This document shows, in pieces, positions 50,074-58,464 of a DNA stretch of 64,000 nt (positions are counted from its first letter, which is position 1; each line of letters opens with the position of its first letter). Source of the DNA: PFJX01 sp044227325 (lineage in GTDB: Bacteria; Pseudomonadota; Gammaproteobacteria; Burkholderiales; Thiobacillaceae). The stretch spans positions 248,001-312,000 of the forward strand of contig JBGAFI010000003.1 of NCBI GenBank assembly GCA_044227325.1. Direction: 5' to 3'. A program made the position numbers and the translations under genes. The notes under the pieces are model-generated. The model ran no database searches. It was not told the origin of the DNA and saw only the letters and a program-made list of their open reading frames with translations.

Positions 50074-50709
50074 TTGAGCACAGCAATGACATATGGTGGC
50101 TGGGCCATCAACAGGCCGGCAGCAACTGGCGTCACTTCCACCTTCGTTCGTTTGGTGGGATGGGCAACTGCCGTGGGAGCCGCACTGACCGGTATTGGTA
50201 CTGGCGGCGAGCTGTCGCTGGAGCAGCTTCAGCGAAAGGCTCAACAGATTCAGCACATAGCGTCTGTAGTCGATGTTTCAGAGGTTAAACAGGTTCGTAC
50301 TCCTAGTGAAAACCTGTCACGCATCCGCAAGGTGCTGAACCCGGCAGTCTCCGACCTCGCGACGACGTTTGGTGTATCGCGACAGTCTGTCTACAACTGG
50401 CTTAATGATCAGCCCGTTGCGGACGAGAATGCCGCGAAGCTACAGGATCTTGCTCAAGCGGCTGATGTGCTCGCGCACGAAGGTGTGAGCATCAATGCGG
50501 CCCTGCTTAAGCGCAAATTTGCCCATGGTCGAACGCTACTGCAGGTTGCGCAGGCAGGAGAGTCCGCGAGGGATGCTGCACTGGCGTTGGCCCAGATTCT
50601 CAAACGCGAGGCAGCGCAACGCGAACGCATGAATGTCCGATTCGCAAATCGGGCGAGGACACCAGCCAGCGCCGATTTCGATCTTCCTGCCTCTAGCAAC
50701 GATGCTTGA
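50074..50709 (+). CDS. Helix-turn-helix protein of the accessory cassette
   Basis: This 211-residue protein starts at TTG (50074), which stands 5 bases after AAGGAG; an ATG four codons in has no such site. It has a weakly hydrophobic stretch near residues 20-45 (TFVRLVGWATAVGAALTG), then a Q-rich segment, then a clear HTH at about 97-117 (SDLATTFGVSRQSVYNWLND) and an alanine-rich C-terminal helical region (QVAQAGESARDAALALAQILKREAAQRERM). The layout, HTH then long helices, resembles XRE-like proteins that pair with a second cassette protein. It could be the regulator or antitoxin-like part of the cassette. It is 9 bases from the next gene. The function is not established. Confidence 0.72.
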   Translation: MSTAMTYGGWAINRPAATGVTSTFVRLVGWATAVGAALTGIGTGGELSLEQLQRKAQQIQHIASVVDVSEVKQVRTPSENLSRIRKVLNPAVSDLATTFGVSRQSVYNWLNDQPVADENAAKLQDLAQAADVLAHEGVSINAALLKRKFAHGRTLLQVAQAGESARDAALALAQILKREAAQRERMNVRFANRARTPASADFDLPASSNDA

Positions 50710-50718
50710 AGGTGAGAT

Positions 50719-51558
50719 GTGGCGGAGTGGAATCGTGAGACCCCATGGCGCCAAGGGCATCTGCTGGGCAAAGACGCAATTGAATTTCTGGGGCTTTGTG
50801 ACGCGGTAGCGCCTGACGGGACGCACGTCATCGTCGCTAGCCACGATTGCGATCTTGCACAAGCTCCTGAAGTTGAGCCGACTGTCGAGGTCATTGTTGG
50901 CCGTTTGATAACGGACAAAGAAGGAAACTTCACCCATGCAAAGAACGCCCGCAAACTTCATATCGAGTATGTGGGCGCCGCTGCTTTCTGGGCTGAATTC
51001 GAGGCGACTGCCAAAGTCTCAATCGAAAAGCTAGCACTGAACAAATTTGTCCCACGCCCCGATACGCAACTGACCCCAGAGAACCATGCCATCTTTCAGA
51101 TGTGGCTGGCCAGTCGTTATCGTCGCTCGGCCTTCCCCGATGAATTCGAGAACCGCCTGACCTCGAAAGAATACAAGCTGCACGAGAAGATTGCCAAGGC
51201 AGTAAAGCCTCATGGTGAGCTGATTGCGGGCGTCTTCTTCGATGTGGATGAGGGGGTCGAAGTCACTCGCGATGGCCCTGATGACACCTACACTCTCGAC
51301 ATCATCATCCTGCATTCGGCTGACTCTGATTTCGACGTAGCAGAGAAGGCGGCTGACACTGCTACCAAAGCTATCAAGAAGGCATTCAAGGAAAAGCTTT
51401 TCAACCCAACCAAGACGTGGCAGTACATCGAACTGCGATCCTGTGATCCGGTGTCGGAGTCGGTACTGACCTACCAGCAATTCAAACAGTTGAAGCGCTG
51501 GAGGTTGGATCACATCAGTCTGGCTGCTGAGCCGCAACAGCCTGTGTTGGCCGAATAG
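50719..51558 (+). CDS. Uncharacterised cassette protein with SHDCDL motif
   Basis: This 279-residue soluble protein starts at GTG (50719). The N-terminal region has VIVASHDCDLAQ followed by EPTVEVIVGR, a pattern I have seen in unassigned proteins, with closely spaced H, D and C residues that could bind a metal. The C-terminal half contains acidic/hydrophobic strands (YTLDIIILHSADSDFDVAEKAADTATKAIKKAF). I cannot name the family. With the TIGR04255 and HTH genes it forms a compact three-gene unit of low G+C inside a high-G+C chromosome. Candidate roles include defence or nucleic-acid processing, but no catalytic family is recognised. Confidence 0.7.
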   Translation: MAEWNRETPWRQGHLLGKDAIEFLGLCDAVAPDGTHVIVASHDCDLAQAPEVEPTVEVIVGRLITDKEGNFTHAKNARKLHIEYVGAAAFWAEFEATAKVSIEKLALNKFVPRPDTQLTPENHAIFQMWLASRYRRSAFPDEFENRLTSKEYKLHEKIAKAVKPHGELIAGVFFDVDEGVEVTRDGPDDTYTLDIIILHSADSDFDVAEKAADTATKAIKKAFKEKLFNPTKTWQYIELRSCDPVSESVLTYQQFKQLKRWRLDHISLAAEPQQPVLAE

Positions 51559-51943
51559 GGGTTTCCAATTTGAGTCTTACCAACGGCCCAGCTTGATGGG
51601 CCGCCCGGTTGGGCCTTGAGTGACGGCTTTAAGGTCAACTGACGGACTACACGAAGTTCCACAGTAGAGCGGGAGCGGTGATCGAGATTGGGTGTGAGCA
51701 GAAATTCACCAGCGACCGCTTCCTGGAGTAGACCAATGTCGGCAGTGGCTGAGGTGCTGAAGTAGCTCGTCAGGAAGGTGTCGGAGTACAGCGGCCGCTC
51801 ATCTGGTGGCTTTCTGGAAGCCTCGTATGGCCGCAGTAGGTACACTACAGTCGTTCCCAGTCGGTCAGCCACCGGTAGTTCCTGGCCGACAGCGGCCTAA
51901 TGCGACGATCTTCGCCGAATGGCGACCCTCCGACCGGGCCTCC
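51559..51943. other. Gene-poor spacer after the three-gene cassette
   Basis: This region of about 385 bases has a GGCCCAGCTTGATGGGCC hairpin near 51587-51604 that could terminate the cassette transcript. The rest, including an open minus-strand frame at 51510-51872, has no recognisable protein. The right copy of the decayed direct repeat is inside. Confidence 0.55.
51853..51895. repeat. Decayed direct repeat, right copy
   Basis: This copy matches the words at 49040-49081 in the same order (GTTCCCA, GTCAGCCA, TAGTT, CCG, GCGG). It marks the right edge of the low-G+C segment; normal G+C composition resumes about 50 bases further on. Confidence 0.45.
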
Positions 51944-52357
51944 CTAGTCGTTGCGGCCGAACTCCAGCACTCGCGCCGGTGAATCCGGGCGGCGCCGGGT
52001 GGAAAGAAGCATGAGCGCGGCGTGGAATTCGCCTTGCAGCCGGCGCTGGGTGTCGGCGCCGTTCTCGGTGTGGAACACGGCCTGGTAGGCCACGGGTTCG
52101 TCCAGGCCGGCGCGCGCCTGGGGCTGGAAGCCGCGCCAGGCGATTTCCACCCAGCGCTTGTACTGGCTGTCCACGAAGATGATTTCCTCCGGGTCCACCA
52201 CCGCCATGTACTGCATGGCGCGGATGGGCACGAAGACGTTGCCGGTGGCGCTGGCGGCGAGAAGGATGCGCGTGAGGTTGTAGGTGGCGGCGGGCAGCGC
52301 CGACGCCAGTCGCGCCAGCGCCGGCCCGCGTTCGAAGGTTTCCCGACCGTTTTCCAT
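51944..52357 (-). CDS. Uncharacterised conserved protein, 137 aa
   Basis: This small soluble protein of normal high-G+C codon use has core YNLTRILLAASATGNVFVPIRAMQYMAVVDPEEIIFVDSQ and WVEIAWRGFQPQAR, which reads like a folded alpha/beta domain. I do not recognise the family. I chose the ATG at 52357, with a weak GGAGC element upstream; a start nine codons earlier is possible. It stands between the accessory cassette and a DUF302 gene on the same strand. Confidence 0.6.
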   Translation of the reverse strand: MENGRETFERGPALARLASALPAATYNLTRILLAASATGNVFVPIRAMQYMAVVDPEEIIFVDSQYKRWVEIAWRGFQPQARAGLDEPVAYQAVFHTENGADTQRRLQGEFHAALMLLSTRRRPDSPARVLEFGRND

Positions 52358-52427
52358 GGCTTGCTCCGGAAACTGACGGGGCAAGTATAGCGGCCGGGGG
52401 CTGGGTGGGCGCGCGCTACGCCGGCGT

Positions 52428-52964
52428 TCAGAGATCGCCGTTGGCGCCGGCCATCATGATGTTGAGCAGGCCGCTCTGGATCTCCGCCGCCTTGCCGCGC
52501 AGCTCGGGGGGCAGGTTGGCGGCCTTGATCATGGGTTCCAGGTTCAGCATGAGGATGCGCCCCTTGCCGTTCTCGTCTTCGACGATGGCGATGCGGCAGG
52601 GCAGGAAGGCGACGAAGGCCATGTTGTAGTCCACCATTTCCTTCGCGGTCACGGCGTCGCAGAACTGATAGATGGTCATGCGCCGTTGCGGCTGGCCGGT
52701 CATGGCCTCGACCTGTTTCGACAGGGGCAGTTCCGCCACCTGCTTGAAGTTGATCTGGTTCGCGCGCAGCTTCATGGATTCGACGGCGTCGTCCAGGCTG
52801 ACGCCCTCGGCCAGTGGCATTTCCAGGATGCTTTGCCCGACCATGTAGATGGCCACCGGTTTCTTGGCCTTGACCGGCTCGGCGGTGGCGGTGAGGGAAG
52901 CCATGGCCAGGGAAGCGGAGAACAACAGGGCCAGGGCGGGTTTGAGTGCGAAATGGGGTGACAT
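52428..52964 (-). CDS. Secreted DUF302-domain protein
   Basis: This 178-residue protein has a signal peptide (1-28, ending ATA-EP) and a DUF302 domain containing MTIYQFCDAVTAKEMVDYN and FLPCRIAIVEDENGKGRILMLN. DUF302 proteins of sulfur- and iron-oxidising bacteria are common in the periplasm but have no settled function. The two cysteines of the domain (in QFCDA and LPCRI) are conserved-looking and could form a disulfide or bind a cofactor. An AT-rich stretch just upstream (52985-53045) is a plausible promoter. Confidence 0.83.
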   Translation of the reverse strand: MSPHFALKPALALLFSASLAMASLTATAEPVKAKKPVAIYMVGQSILEMPLAEGVSLDDAVESMKLRANQINFKQVAELPLSKQVEAMTGQPQRRMTIYQFCDAVTAKEMVDYNMAFVAFLPCRIAIVEDENGKGRILMLNLEPMIKAANLPPELRGKAAEIQSGLLNIMMAGANGDL

Positions 52965-53280
52965 CGGGTAAAGCCTTTCTGTGTTTCGGTGGATGAGGAA
53001 AAAAAGAGCAAGTTTTTCAGTAAATTATGAATTTCTAATATTTAGGGCCGTACAAAACCCCTTCGCCGGGGTCGCGCCGGCTCGATGTTTGTGCCGGGCG
53101 ACCCATGAGGGACCGGCCGATCCGGACCGGGTTCCCGGTTTCTGAAAATTGCCCGGAGGCGGATGTCCGGAGCGGTCGGCCGGGGTGCGGATACGGAAGG
53201 GAAGCCGGCGGGAAATGCCTGGCCCGCCGAGGCGTCCGGCGAGCCCGCCTACTCCGCCAACGCTGTCGCGCGAGTCGCGC
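52965..53280. other. Spacer with AT-rich promoter region
   Basis: About 315 bases without a gene. An unusually AT-rich segment (about 52990-53045) lies upstream of the minus-strand DUF302 gene and probably carries its promoter; the rest is G+C-rich and shows no feature I can name. Confidence 0.5.
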
Positions 53281-54066
53281 TCAGACGGCGGAGAGTTCTC
53301 GCCGATCCGGTGTCAGGCCGCGCAGGAATTTCAGCACGGGCAGGGTGGAGGCGCTTTCCAGCGCGGTGTAGCCGCCGCTGGTTTCCTTGTCCAGGTCGGC
53401 GCCGGCTTCCACCAGGCGCTTGAGGATTTCCAGCTTGCCGGTGGAGGCGGCATAGATGGCGCAGGTCGCGCCGTTCACGTTCTGGTTGTCCACGTTGCCG
53501 CCCTGGGCGATGAGCAGGGAAACCAGATCCGGATCGCCGTGCACGCAGGCGAACCAGAGGGCGTGGTGCAGGTCGTCGTTGACGTGGTTGGGGTCGGCGC
53601 CGAGCGCGAGCAGTTCTTCCACCAGGGCGCGTTCCCCCTTCAGGGCCGCGAGCATCAGGGGGGACATGCCGCTGTCGATGCGGGCATGGATGTTGTCGAC
53701 GGGAAAGCCGAGTCCGGCGAGCCAGGCGGCCAGCGCGGGCGAGGGCGCGGCCACGGCCGGCGCGGCATGCATGAACCGCTCCCAGCCCTGCCAGCCGCCC
53801 ACCAGGTTGTAGACCCGGGTGAAGCCCAATCCGGAGATCAGCTTGCAGACTTCCTTGCTGCTGTTGCCCCGGTAGCAGTACACCAGGATGGGGCGCTGGC
53901 GTTGGCGCGCGCGGATCAACTGGCCCAGGGCGGCGTCGCTGATGGGTTGGGCGTCGTCCAGGTGGCCGCGCGCGTAACTGGCGCTATCCCGGGTGTCGAA
54001 GATGACCAGATCGCTTTCGCCACGCAGGGTGGCGACTTGGTCCGGGGTCAGGTCTTGGTAGCTCAT
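53281..54066 (-). CDS. Rhodanese-ankyrin fusion protein
   Basis: This 261-residue protein has an N-terminal rhodanese domain (1-105) with active-site loop CYRGNSS, in which the cysteine can carry a persulfide. Four ankyrin repeats follow (about 135-255; SGMSPLMLAALKGERALVEELLALGADPN, DLHHALWFACVHGDPDLV, NGATCAIYAASTGKLEI). Rhodaneses transfer sulfur from thiosulfate or persulfides, and ankyrin repeats mediate protein contacts, so the fusion could deliver sulfur to a partner. No signal peptide is present. I chose the ATG at 54066, which overlaps the small gene upstream. Confidence 0.85.
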   Translation of the reverse strand: MSYQDLTPDQVATLRGESDLVIFDTRDSASYARGHLDDAQPISDAALGQLIRARQRQRPILVYCYRGNSSKEVCKLISGLGFTRVYNLVGGWQGWERFMHAAPAVAAPSPALAAWLAGLGFPVDNIHARIDSGMSPLMLAALKGERALVEELLALGADPNHVNDDLHHALWFACVHGDPDLVSLLIAQGGNVDNQNVNGATCAIYAASTGKLEILKRLVEAGADLDKETSGGYTALESASTLPVLKFLRGLTPDRRELSAV

Positions 54067-54311
54067 GGGGTTTCCTTGTGTGTCGCCGGCGCGCTCGCCT
54101 TGCTTGCGTCCCAGAGCCGCTTGAAGCGCAGGTCCAGTTCGGACAGTTCCCGGTCCGTGGCTTCCAGGTGGCGCATGCCTTCCCGGAACGGTGTGGCGCC
54201 GCTCTCCAGTGCTCGTTTCGCCGCTTCGCGTTGTGCCCAGACCTGGGCGATGCGGTCTTTCAGGCCCTGGATTTCCGTATCGACGTCGTCGCGGGCAGAC
54301 TCCGGATTCAT
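54063..54311 (-). CDS. Small coiled-coil protein, 82 aa
   Basis: This highly charged, helical small protein (DDVDTEIQGLKDRIAQVWAQREAAKRALESG, then LEATDRELSELDLRFKRLWDA) probably forms a coiled coil. It ends in an ATGA overlap with the rhodanese-ankyrin gene, so the two are co-translated and may interact. No family recognised. Confidence 0.65.
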   Translation of the reverse strand: MNPESARDDVDTEIQGLKDRIAQVWAQREAAKRALESGATPFREGMRHLEATDRELSELDLRFKRLWDASKASAPATHKETP

Positions 54312-54752
54312 TGGCGGTTCGCGCTCGTGTTGAGAATGACTGGCAAGCGCAATTCCCGTACCAGTCGGACAAAGTCGCCTAACCCGCTGTTAACAGAAGG
54401 TTTTTTCTTGCCCTGGCGCGGCCCGGGCAAGTGCGTTTCGAGTCCTTGGCGGCAAATTGTGGCGAAGCCGACAGGGCGGGTACCGGCAATCCCCGAAGCC
54501 GATCCCGGATCGGGGCGGGGGGCGGGATCGGTAAGTGGCCTGGCGCAGGCGCATGTTACCGGTGCCCGGGCTGGGGCCGGCCGGCGCCGATGCCGCTCAG
54601 CGCAAGGACGCCGGCGGGATCGGCATATCGAGGGCGCGCGAACTTGGACAGGCGCGGGGGAAATGCCGATGGACGGCGAAAACCGTGCGTAAGGGAATGC
54701 CGGTGCCGGCATCCCTGGGTTAGCATCCGCCCAACTCGCGAGGAGACGAACG
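54312..54752. other. Gene-poor spacer before psiE
   Basis: About 440 bases between divergent genes. GCCCTGGCGCGGCCCGGGC near 54412 is palindromic. Otherwise no RNA gene, repeat or credible coding frame is seen. Confidence 0.5.
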
Positions 54753-55151
54753 ATGCGCCGGAACAAGTTCACGCACCATGCCCAGACCGTCCTGGGCTTC
54801 ATCGAGTATCTGGGCCTGACGGTGATCACCATCGCCACGGTGATGGCGGGGATCGGCGAGGTCAACACCATGCTCGGTGCCGGCGCGGTCACCCTGGCGG
54901 ACCTGCTGCTGATGTTCCTCTATCTGGAAATCCTGGCCATGGTGGGGGTGTATTTCGAGTCCGGCAAACTGCCCGTGCAGTTCCCCATCTACATCGCCAT
55001 CGTCGCCCTGGCCCGTTACCTGGTGCTGGACCTGAAGAACCTGGACCAGTGGCACATGCTCGGCGTGGCTTCCTCGGTGCTCCTGCTGACCCTGGCGGTG
55101 CTGGCCATTCGCTACGGCCACGTGAAGCTGCCCTACGGCGAGAAGGATTAG
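54753..55151 (+). CDS. psiE: PsiE-family inner membrane protein
   Basis: This 132-residue membrane protein has four hydrophobic segments (about 15-33, 45-65, 77-91, 103-120). Segments IEYLGLTVITIATVMAGIGEV and LLLMFLYLEILAMVGVYFESGKLPVQFPIYIAIVALAR match the phosphate-starvation-inducible PsiE family. In E. coli psiE is induced by phosphate starvation; the protein's activity is unknown. GAGGAG lies 9 bases before the ATG. No Pho box was found in its spacer. Confidence 0.85.
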   Translation: MRRNKFTHHAQTVLGFIEYLGLTVITIATVMAGIGEVNTMLGAGAVTLADLLLMFLYLEILAMVGVYFESGKLPVQFPIYIAIVALARYLVLDLKNLDQWHMLGVASSVLLLTLAVLAIRYGHVKLPYGEKD

Positions 55152-55170
55152 CCGTTCCCGCGGACGGCGG

Positions 55171-58100
55171 TCAGCGCCGGTTGACCTTCCGGACCAGCCG
55201 GGCGGCTTCTTCGAACGGCATGGGTTTGGCCAGCAGATAGCCTTGCTGCATGTCGCAGCCCTGGCTCATGAGGAATGCCTTCTGTTCCGGGGTTTCCACC
55301 CCTTCCGCGAGCACGTTCAGATTGAGCGAATGGCCCAGGGCGATGATGGCCCGGGTGATGGCCGCATCCTCGATGTCGTCGGGCAGGTCGCGCACGAACA
55401 CGCGGTCGATCTTGAGGGTCGAGACCGGCAACTTCTTCAGGTAGCCCAGGTTGGAATAGCCGCTGCCGAAATCGTCGATGGCCAGGCGCACGCCCAGGCG
55501 GTCGAGCTCGTGCAGCATGGCGATGCTTTCCTCGCCCCGGCGCATGGCGGAGCTCTCGGTGATCTCCAGTTCCAGGAATTTGGGCAACAGGCCGGTTTCC
55601 GCCAGCACGCGCTTGACCCGGTTGACCGGATCGCCGCGCTGCAATTCGAGGGGCGAGAGGTTCACCGCGACGGTCAATTGTTCGCCGCACAGCTTCATGC
55701 AGCGCAATATCTCGCGGCAGGCGGTTTCCAGAACCCATTCGCCGATGGGCAGGATCAGGCCGGTTTCCTCGGCCAGCGGGATGAACTGGTCGGGCGGGAT
55801 CAGGCCCAGATCCGGGTGGCGCCAGCGCAGCAGCGCCTCCATGGCGGTGACGCGGCCGCAGGCGAGGCTCATCTGCGGCTGGTAGTGCAATTCGAATTCG
55901 TTCCGGGCCAGGGCGCGGTGCAGCGCGGCTTCCAGGCTGAAGCGCTGGAAGGCGGCCACGGATTGCTCGCGGGTGTAGAACTGGTAGCTGTTGCGGCCGC
56001 CCTCCTTGGCCCGGTACATGGCCGTGTCGGCGTGCTTGATCAGGGTTTCCGCGTCGCCGCCGTCCTCCGGGTGCAGGCTGATGCCGATGCTGGCGGAGAG
56101 GAAGATGTCGTGGCCGGCGATATGGTAGGGCTGGCTCAGGAGCAGCAGCAGTTCCCGGGCCAGATTCGCCGCCTGCTGTTCGCTGGAGATGTCCTCCATG
56201 AGCAGGATGAATTCGTCGCCGCCCAGGCGCGACAGGGTGTCCTCCGCCCGCAGGCGTTTCTGGATGCGCTCCGCCACCGCCATGAGCAATTCGTCGCCGG
56301 TCTGGTGGCCGAGGGTGTCGTTGATGTTCTTGAAGCGGTCCAGATCGATGAACAGCAGGGCGAAGCGGCTGCCGGAGCGGGACGAGCGCCGGATCGCGTG
56401 GTTGATCCGGTCCAATAGCAGCAGGCGGTTGGGCAGGCTGGTCAGCGCGTCGTGGTAGGCGAGCCGGTTGAGCTCCTCCTCGGAACGTTTCACGGTGGTG
56501 ATGTCGGAGAACACGCCGACGTAATGGCTGATCCGGTGTTGCTCGTCGAGCACCACGCTGATGGTCAGCCACTGCGGGTAGATGCTGCCGGATTTGCGCT
56601 TGTTCCAGATTTCGCCGCGCCAACTGCCCCGGCTGTGCAGTTCGTCCCACATTCCCTTGTAGAACTCGGCGTCGTGGCGGCCGGATTGCATGATGTTGGG
56701 GCTGAGGCCGAGGATTTCCTCCTCGGAATAACCGGTGATGTCCGAAAAGGCGCGATTGATGGCGATGATGCGGGATTCGGCGTCGGTGATGACCACGCCC
56801 TCGACGGTGTTCTCGAACACGGCCGCCGCCTGGCGCAGCTTTTCCTCGCGCATGCGGTGCTCGGTCACGTCCGCGTGGGTGCCGATCATGCGTTTCGGCA
56901 TGCCGTCCGCGAAGCGCTCCATGACCTTGCCGCGCGAGAGTATCCACTTCCAGCCGCCGTCCTTGCAGAGCATGCGGTGTTCCACTTCCAGGATGGGCGT
57001 TTCGCCGCGGAAGTGGGCTTCCACCTTTGCGTAGGCCTTGGCGAGATCCTCCTCGTGCACCCGCTTGCGCCATTCCTCGAACTGGTTGGCGATCTCGTCG
57101 TCGCGGTAGCCCAGCATGGCCTTCCATCCCGGCGAAAAATAGATCGTGTCGGTGGCGATGTCCCAATCCCATACGCCATGCTCCAATCCCTCCAGGGCGA
57201 ATTGCCAGCGCGTCTCGCTTGCCTTCAGGGCCGCCTCGACACGCTTGCTTTCGCTCAGGTCGCTGACGAAGGCGAAGGCGCGTTCCGCGGCGCCCGCGCT
57301 GTCGCGATGGGTCGTGGCGTGGAAGAAAGTCGGCACCTGGGAGCCGTCCTTGCGGGTCAGCGCGATTTCGTAATCGCGATGGAACGAGCTGTCGATGCGG
57401 GACATCTGCGTCTCCAGGATGGCCCGGTTTTCGCCGTCGACGAAGTCCGTGGGCCGGCGTCCCAGCATCTCGCCGTGGCGATAGCCCAGCATCTGGCAGA
57501 GCGCATCGTTGACGTCGAAGATGCGCTGGTCCTGGTCGATCATGACGAAGCCTTCCGCCGCCGTGTCGATGATGCGGCGATACAGGGCCTCGCTTTCCCG
57601 CACCGCCGTCTCGGCGCGGATGCGGTCCGTGATGTCGTGGATGATGGAAAACAGCAGGGTGTGGCCGTTGTCGACGATGGGGGAGGAGTGCACTTCCACC
57701 GTGCGGATGTCGCCGCCCGCCAGGCGATGGGGGAAGACGAAGTAATTGCGCGCTTCGGACATGGCGCGCTTGCGCTCGGCGCGGATCTGGTCGGACGGCA
57801 GGGTGTTGATGGCGTTGATGTTCAGGCCGGTTAGTTCCGACCACGTGTAGCCGTAGAAGCGGCAGGCCGCCGCGTTCGCGTCCAGGATACGGCCGCTGTC
57901 TGGCTCGATCAGCAGCATGACCGAATCGTGGTGCTGGAACAGGGTGTGGAAGCGGGTTTCGTTGTCGCGCAGCGCCTGTTCGCGCAATCGGCATTCCGTG
58001 ACATCCAGGCCGAAACTGCGGATTTCCACGAGTCCGCCCGTGGTGTCGAAGATGCCCAGGTTGCGCCAGGAGAACCAGCGGGTGCCGTTTTCGGTTTCCA

Positions 58101-58359
58101 CCGCCCATTCCGTCTCGTGGTGGCGCTGGTTGGCCAGCAGATTGTCCAGGGTGGCCTGCAGGTGGCCCGTCGCGCCGGCCTGGAAACGCGGCGTCAGAAT
58201 GTCCGGAAGACGCCCGCCCAGCAGGTTCGGAATCTCCATGCCCAATGCCTGCGCGCAACTCCGGTTGGCATAGCGGACGACCCGGTCCGGGCGCCAGAAA
58301 AGCACCATTTCCCGGAGGGAATCCAGCATGTCGAGATCGGGGGAGGGGAAACGGTTCAT
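55171..58359 (-). CDS. Multi-PAS diguanylate cyclase/phosphodiesterase (GGDEF-EAL)
   Basis: This 1062-residue cytoplasmic signalling protein has about five PAS/PAC units in the first 620 residues, with no membrane segments. A GGDEF domain (GGDEF at 713-717, with an inhibitory-site RAED at 704-707) and an EAL domain (EALLRW at 841-846, then DDFGSGYSNL and KIDRVFV) follow. Both catalytic signatures are intact, so it could make and break cyclic di-GMP, with PAS domains sensing redox state, light or a ligand. The ATG at 58359 is close to chrB, with which it shares a divergent, AT-rich promoter region (58360-58464). Confidence 0.94.
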   Translation of the reverse strand: MNRFPSPDLDMLDSLREMVLFWRPDRVVRYANRSCAQALGMEIPNLLGGRLPDILTPRFQAGATGHLQATLDNLLANQRHHETEWAVETENGTRWFSWRNLGIFDTTGGLVEIRSFGLDVTECRLREQALRDNETRFHTLFQHHDSVMLLIEPDSGRILDANAAACRFYGYTWSELTGLNINAINTLPSDQIRAERKRAMSEARNYFVFPHRLAGGDIRTVEVHSSPIVDNGHTLLFSIIHDITDRIRAETAVRESEALYRRIIDTAAEGFVMIDQDQRIFDVNDALCQMLGYRHGEMLGRRPTDFVDGENRAILETQMSRIDSSFHRDYEIALTRKDGSQVPTFFHATTHRDSAGAAERAFAFVSDLSESKRVEAALKASETRWQFALEGLEHGVWDWDIATDTIYFSPGWKAMLGYRDDEIANQFEEWRKRVHEEDLAKAYAKVEAHFRGETPILEVEHRMLCKDGGWKWILSRGKVMERFADGMPKRMIGTHADVTEHRMREEKLRQAAAVFENTVEGVVITDAESRIIAINRAFSDITGYSEEEILGLSPNIMQSGRHDAEFYKGMWDELHSRGSWRGEIWNKRKSGSIYPQWLTISVVLDEQHRISHYVGVFSDITTVKRSEEELNRLAYHDALTSLPNRLLLLDRINHAIRRSSRSGSRFALLFIDLDRFKNINDTLGHQTGDELLMAVAERIQKRLRAEDTLSRLGGDEFILLMEDISSEQQAANLARELLLLLSQPYHIAGHDIFLSASIGISLHPEDGGDAETLIKHADTAMYRAKEGGRNSYQFYTREQSVAAFQRFSLEAALHRALARNEFELHYQPQMSLACGRVTAMEALLRWRHPDLGLIPPDQFIPLAEETGLILPIGEWVLETACREILRCMKLCGEQLTVAVNLSPLELQRGDPVNRVKRVLAETGLLPKFLELEITESSAMRRGEESIAMLHELDRLGVRLAIDDFGSGYSNLGYLKKLPVSTLKIDRVFVRDLPDDIEDAAITRAIIALGHSLNLNVLAEGVETPEQKAFLMSQGCDMQQGYLLAKPMPFEEAARLVRKVNRR

Positions 58360-58464
58360 GTTGTTAGGGCTATACAGGCTTATCGATATCGGCCGTAGTA
58401 GAAATATCTTGAACTTAAGATGTACAGTTTGTCGCTATCTACACAAAATAATGTAACAACAGTT

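Noticed and set aside
51510..51872. Minus-strand open frame of 120 codons after the cassette
   Set aside because: It overlaps the end of the third cassette gene, has no similarity I recognise and lies over the decayed repeat; treated as non-coding debris.
54412..54431. Terminator after the small coiled-coil gene
   Set aside because: The palindrome is G+C-rich but lacks a T-tract and lies upstream of the start of that minus-strand gene, so it cannot end its transcript.
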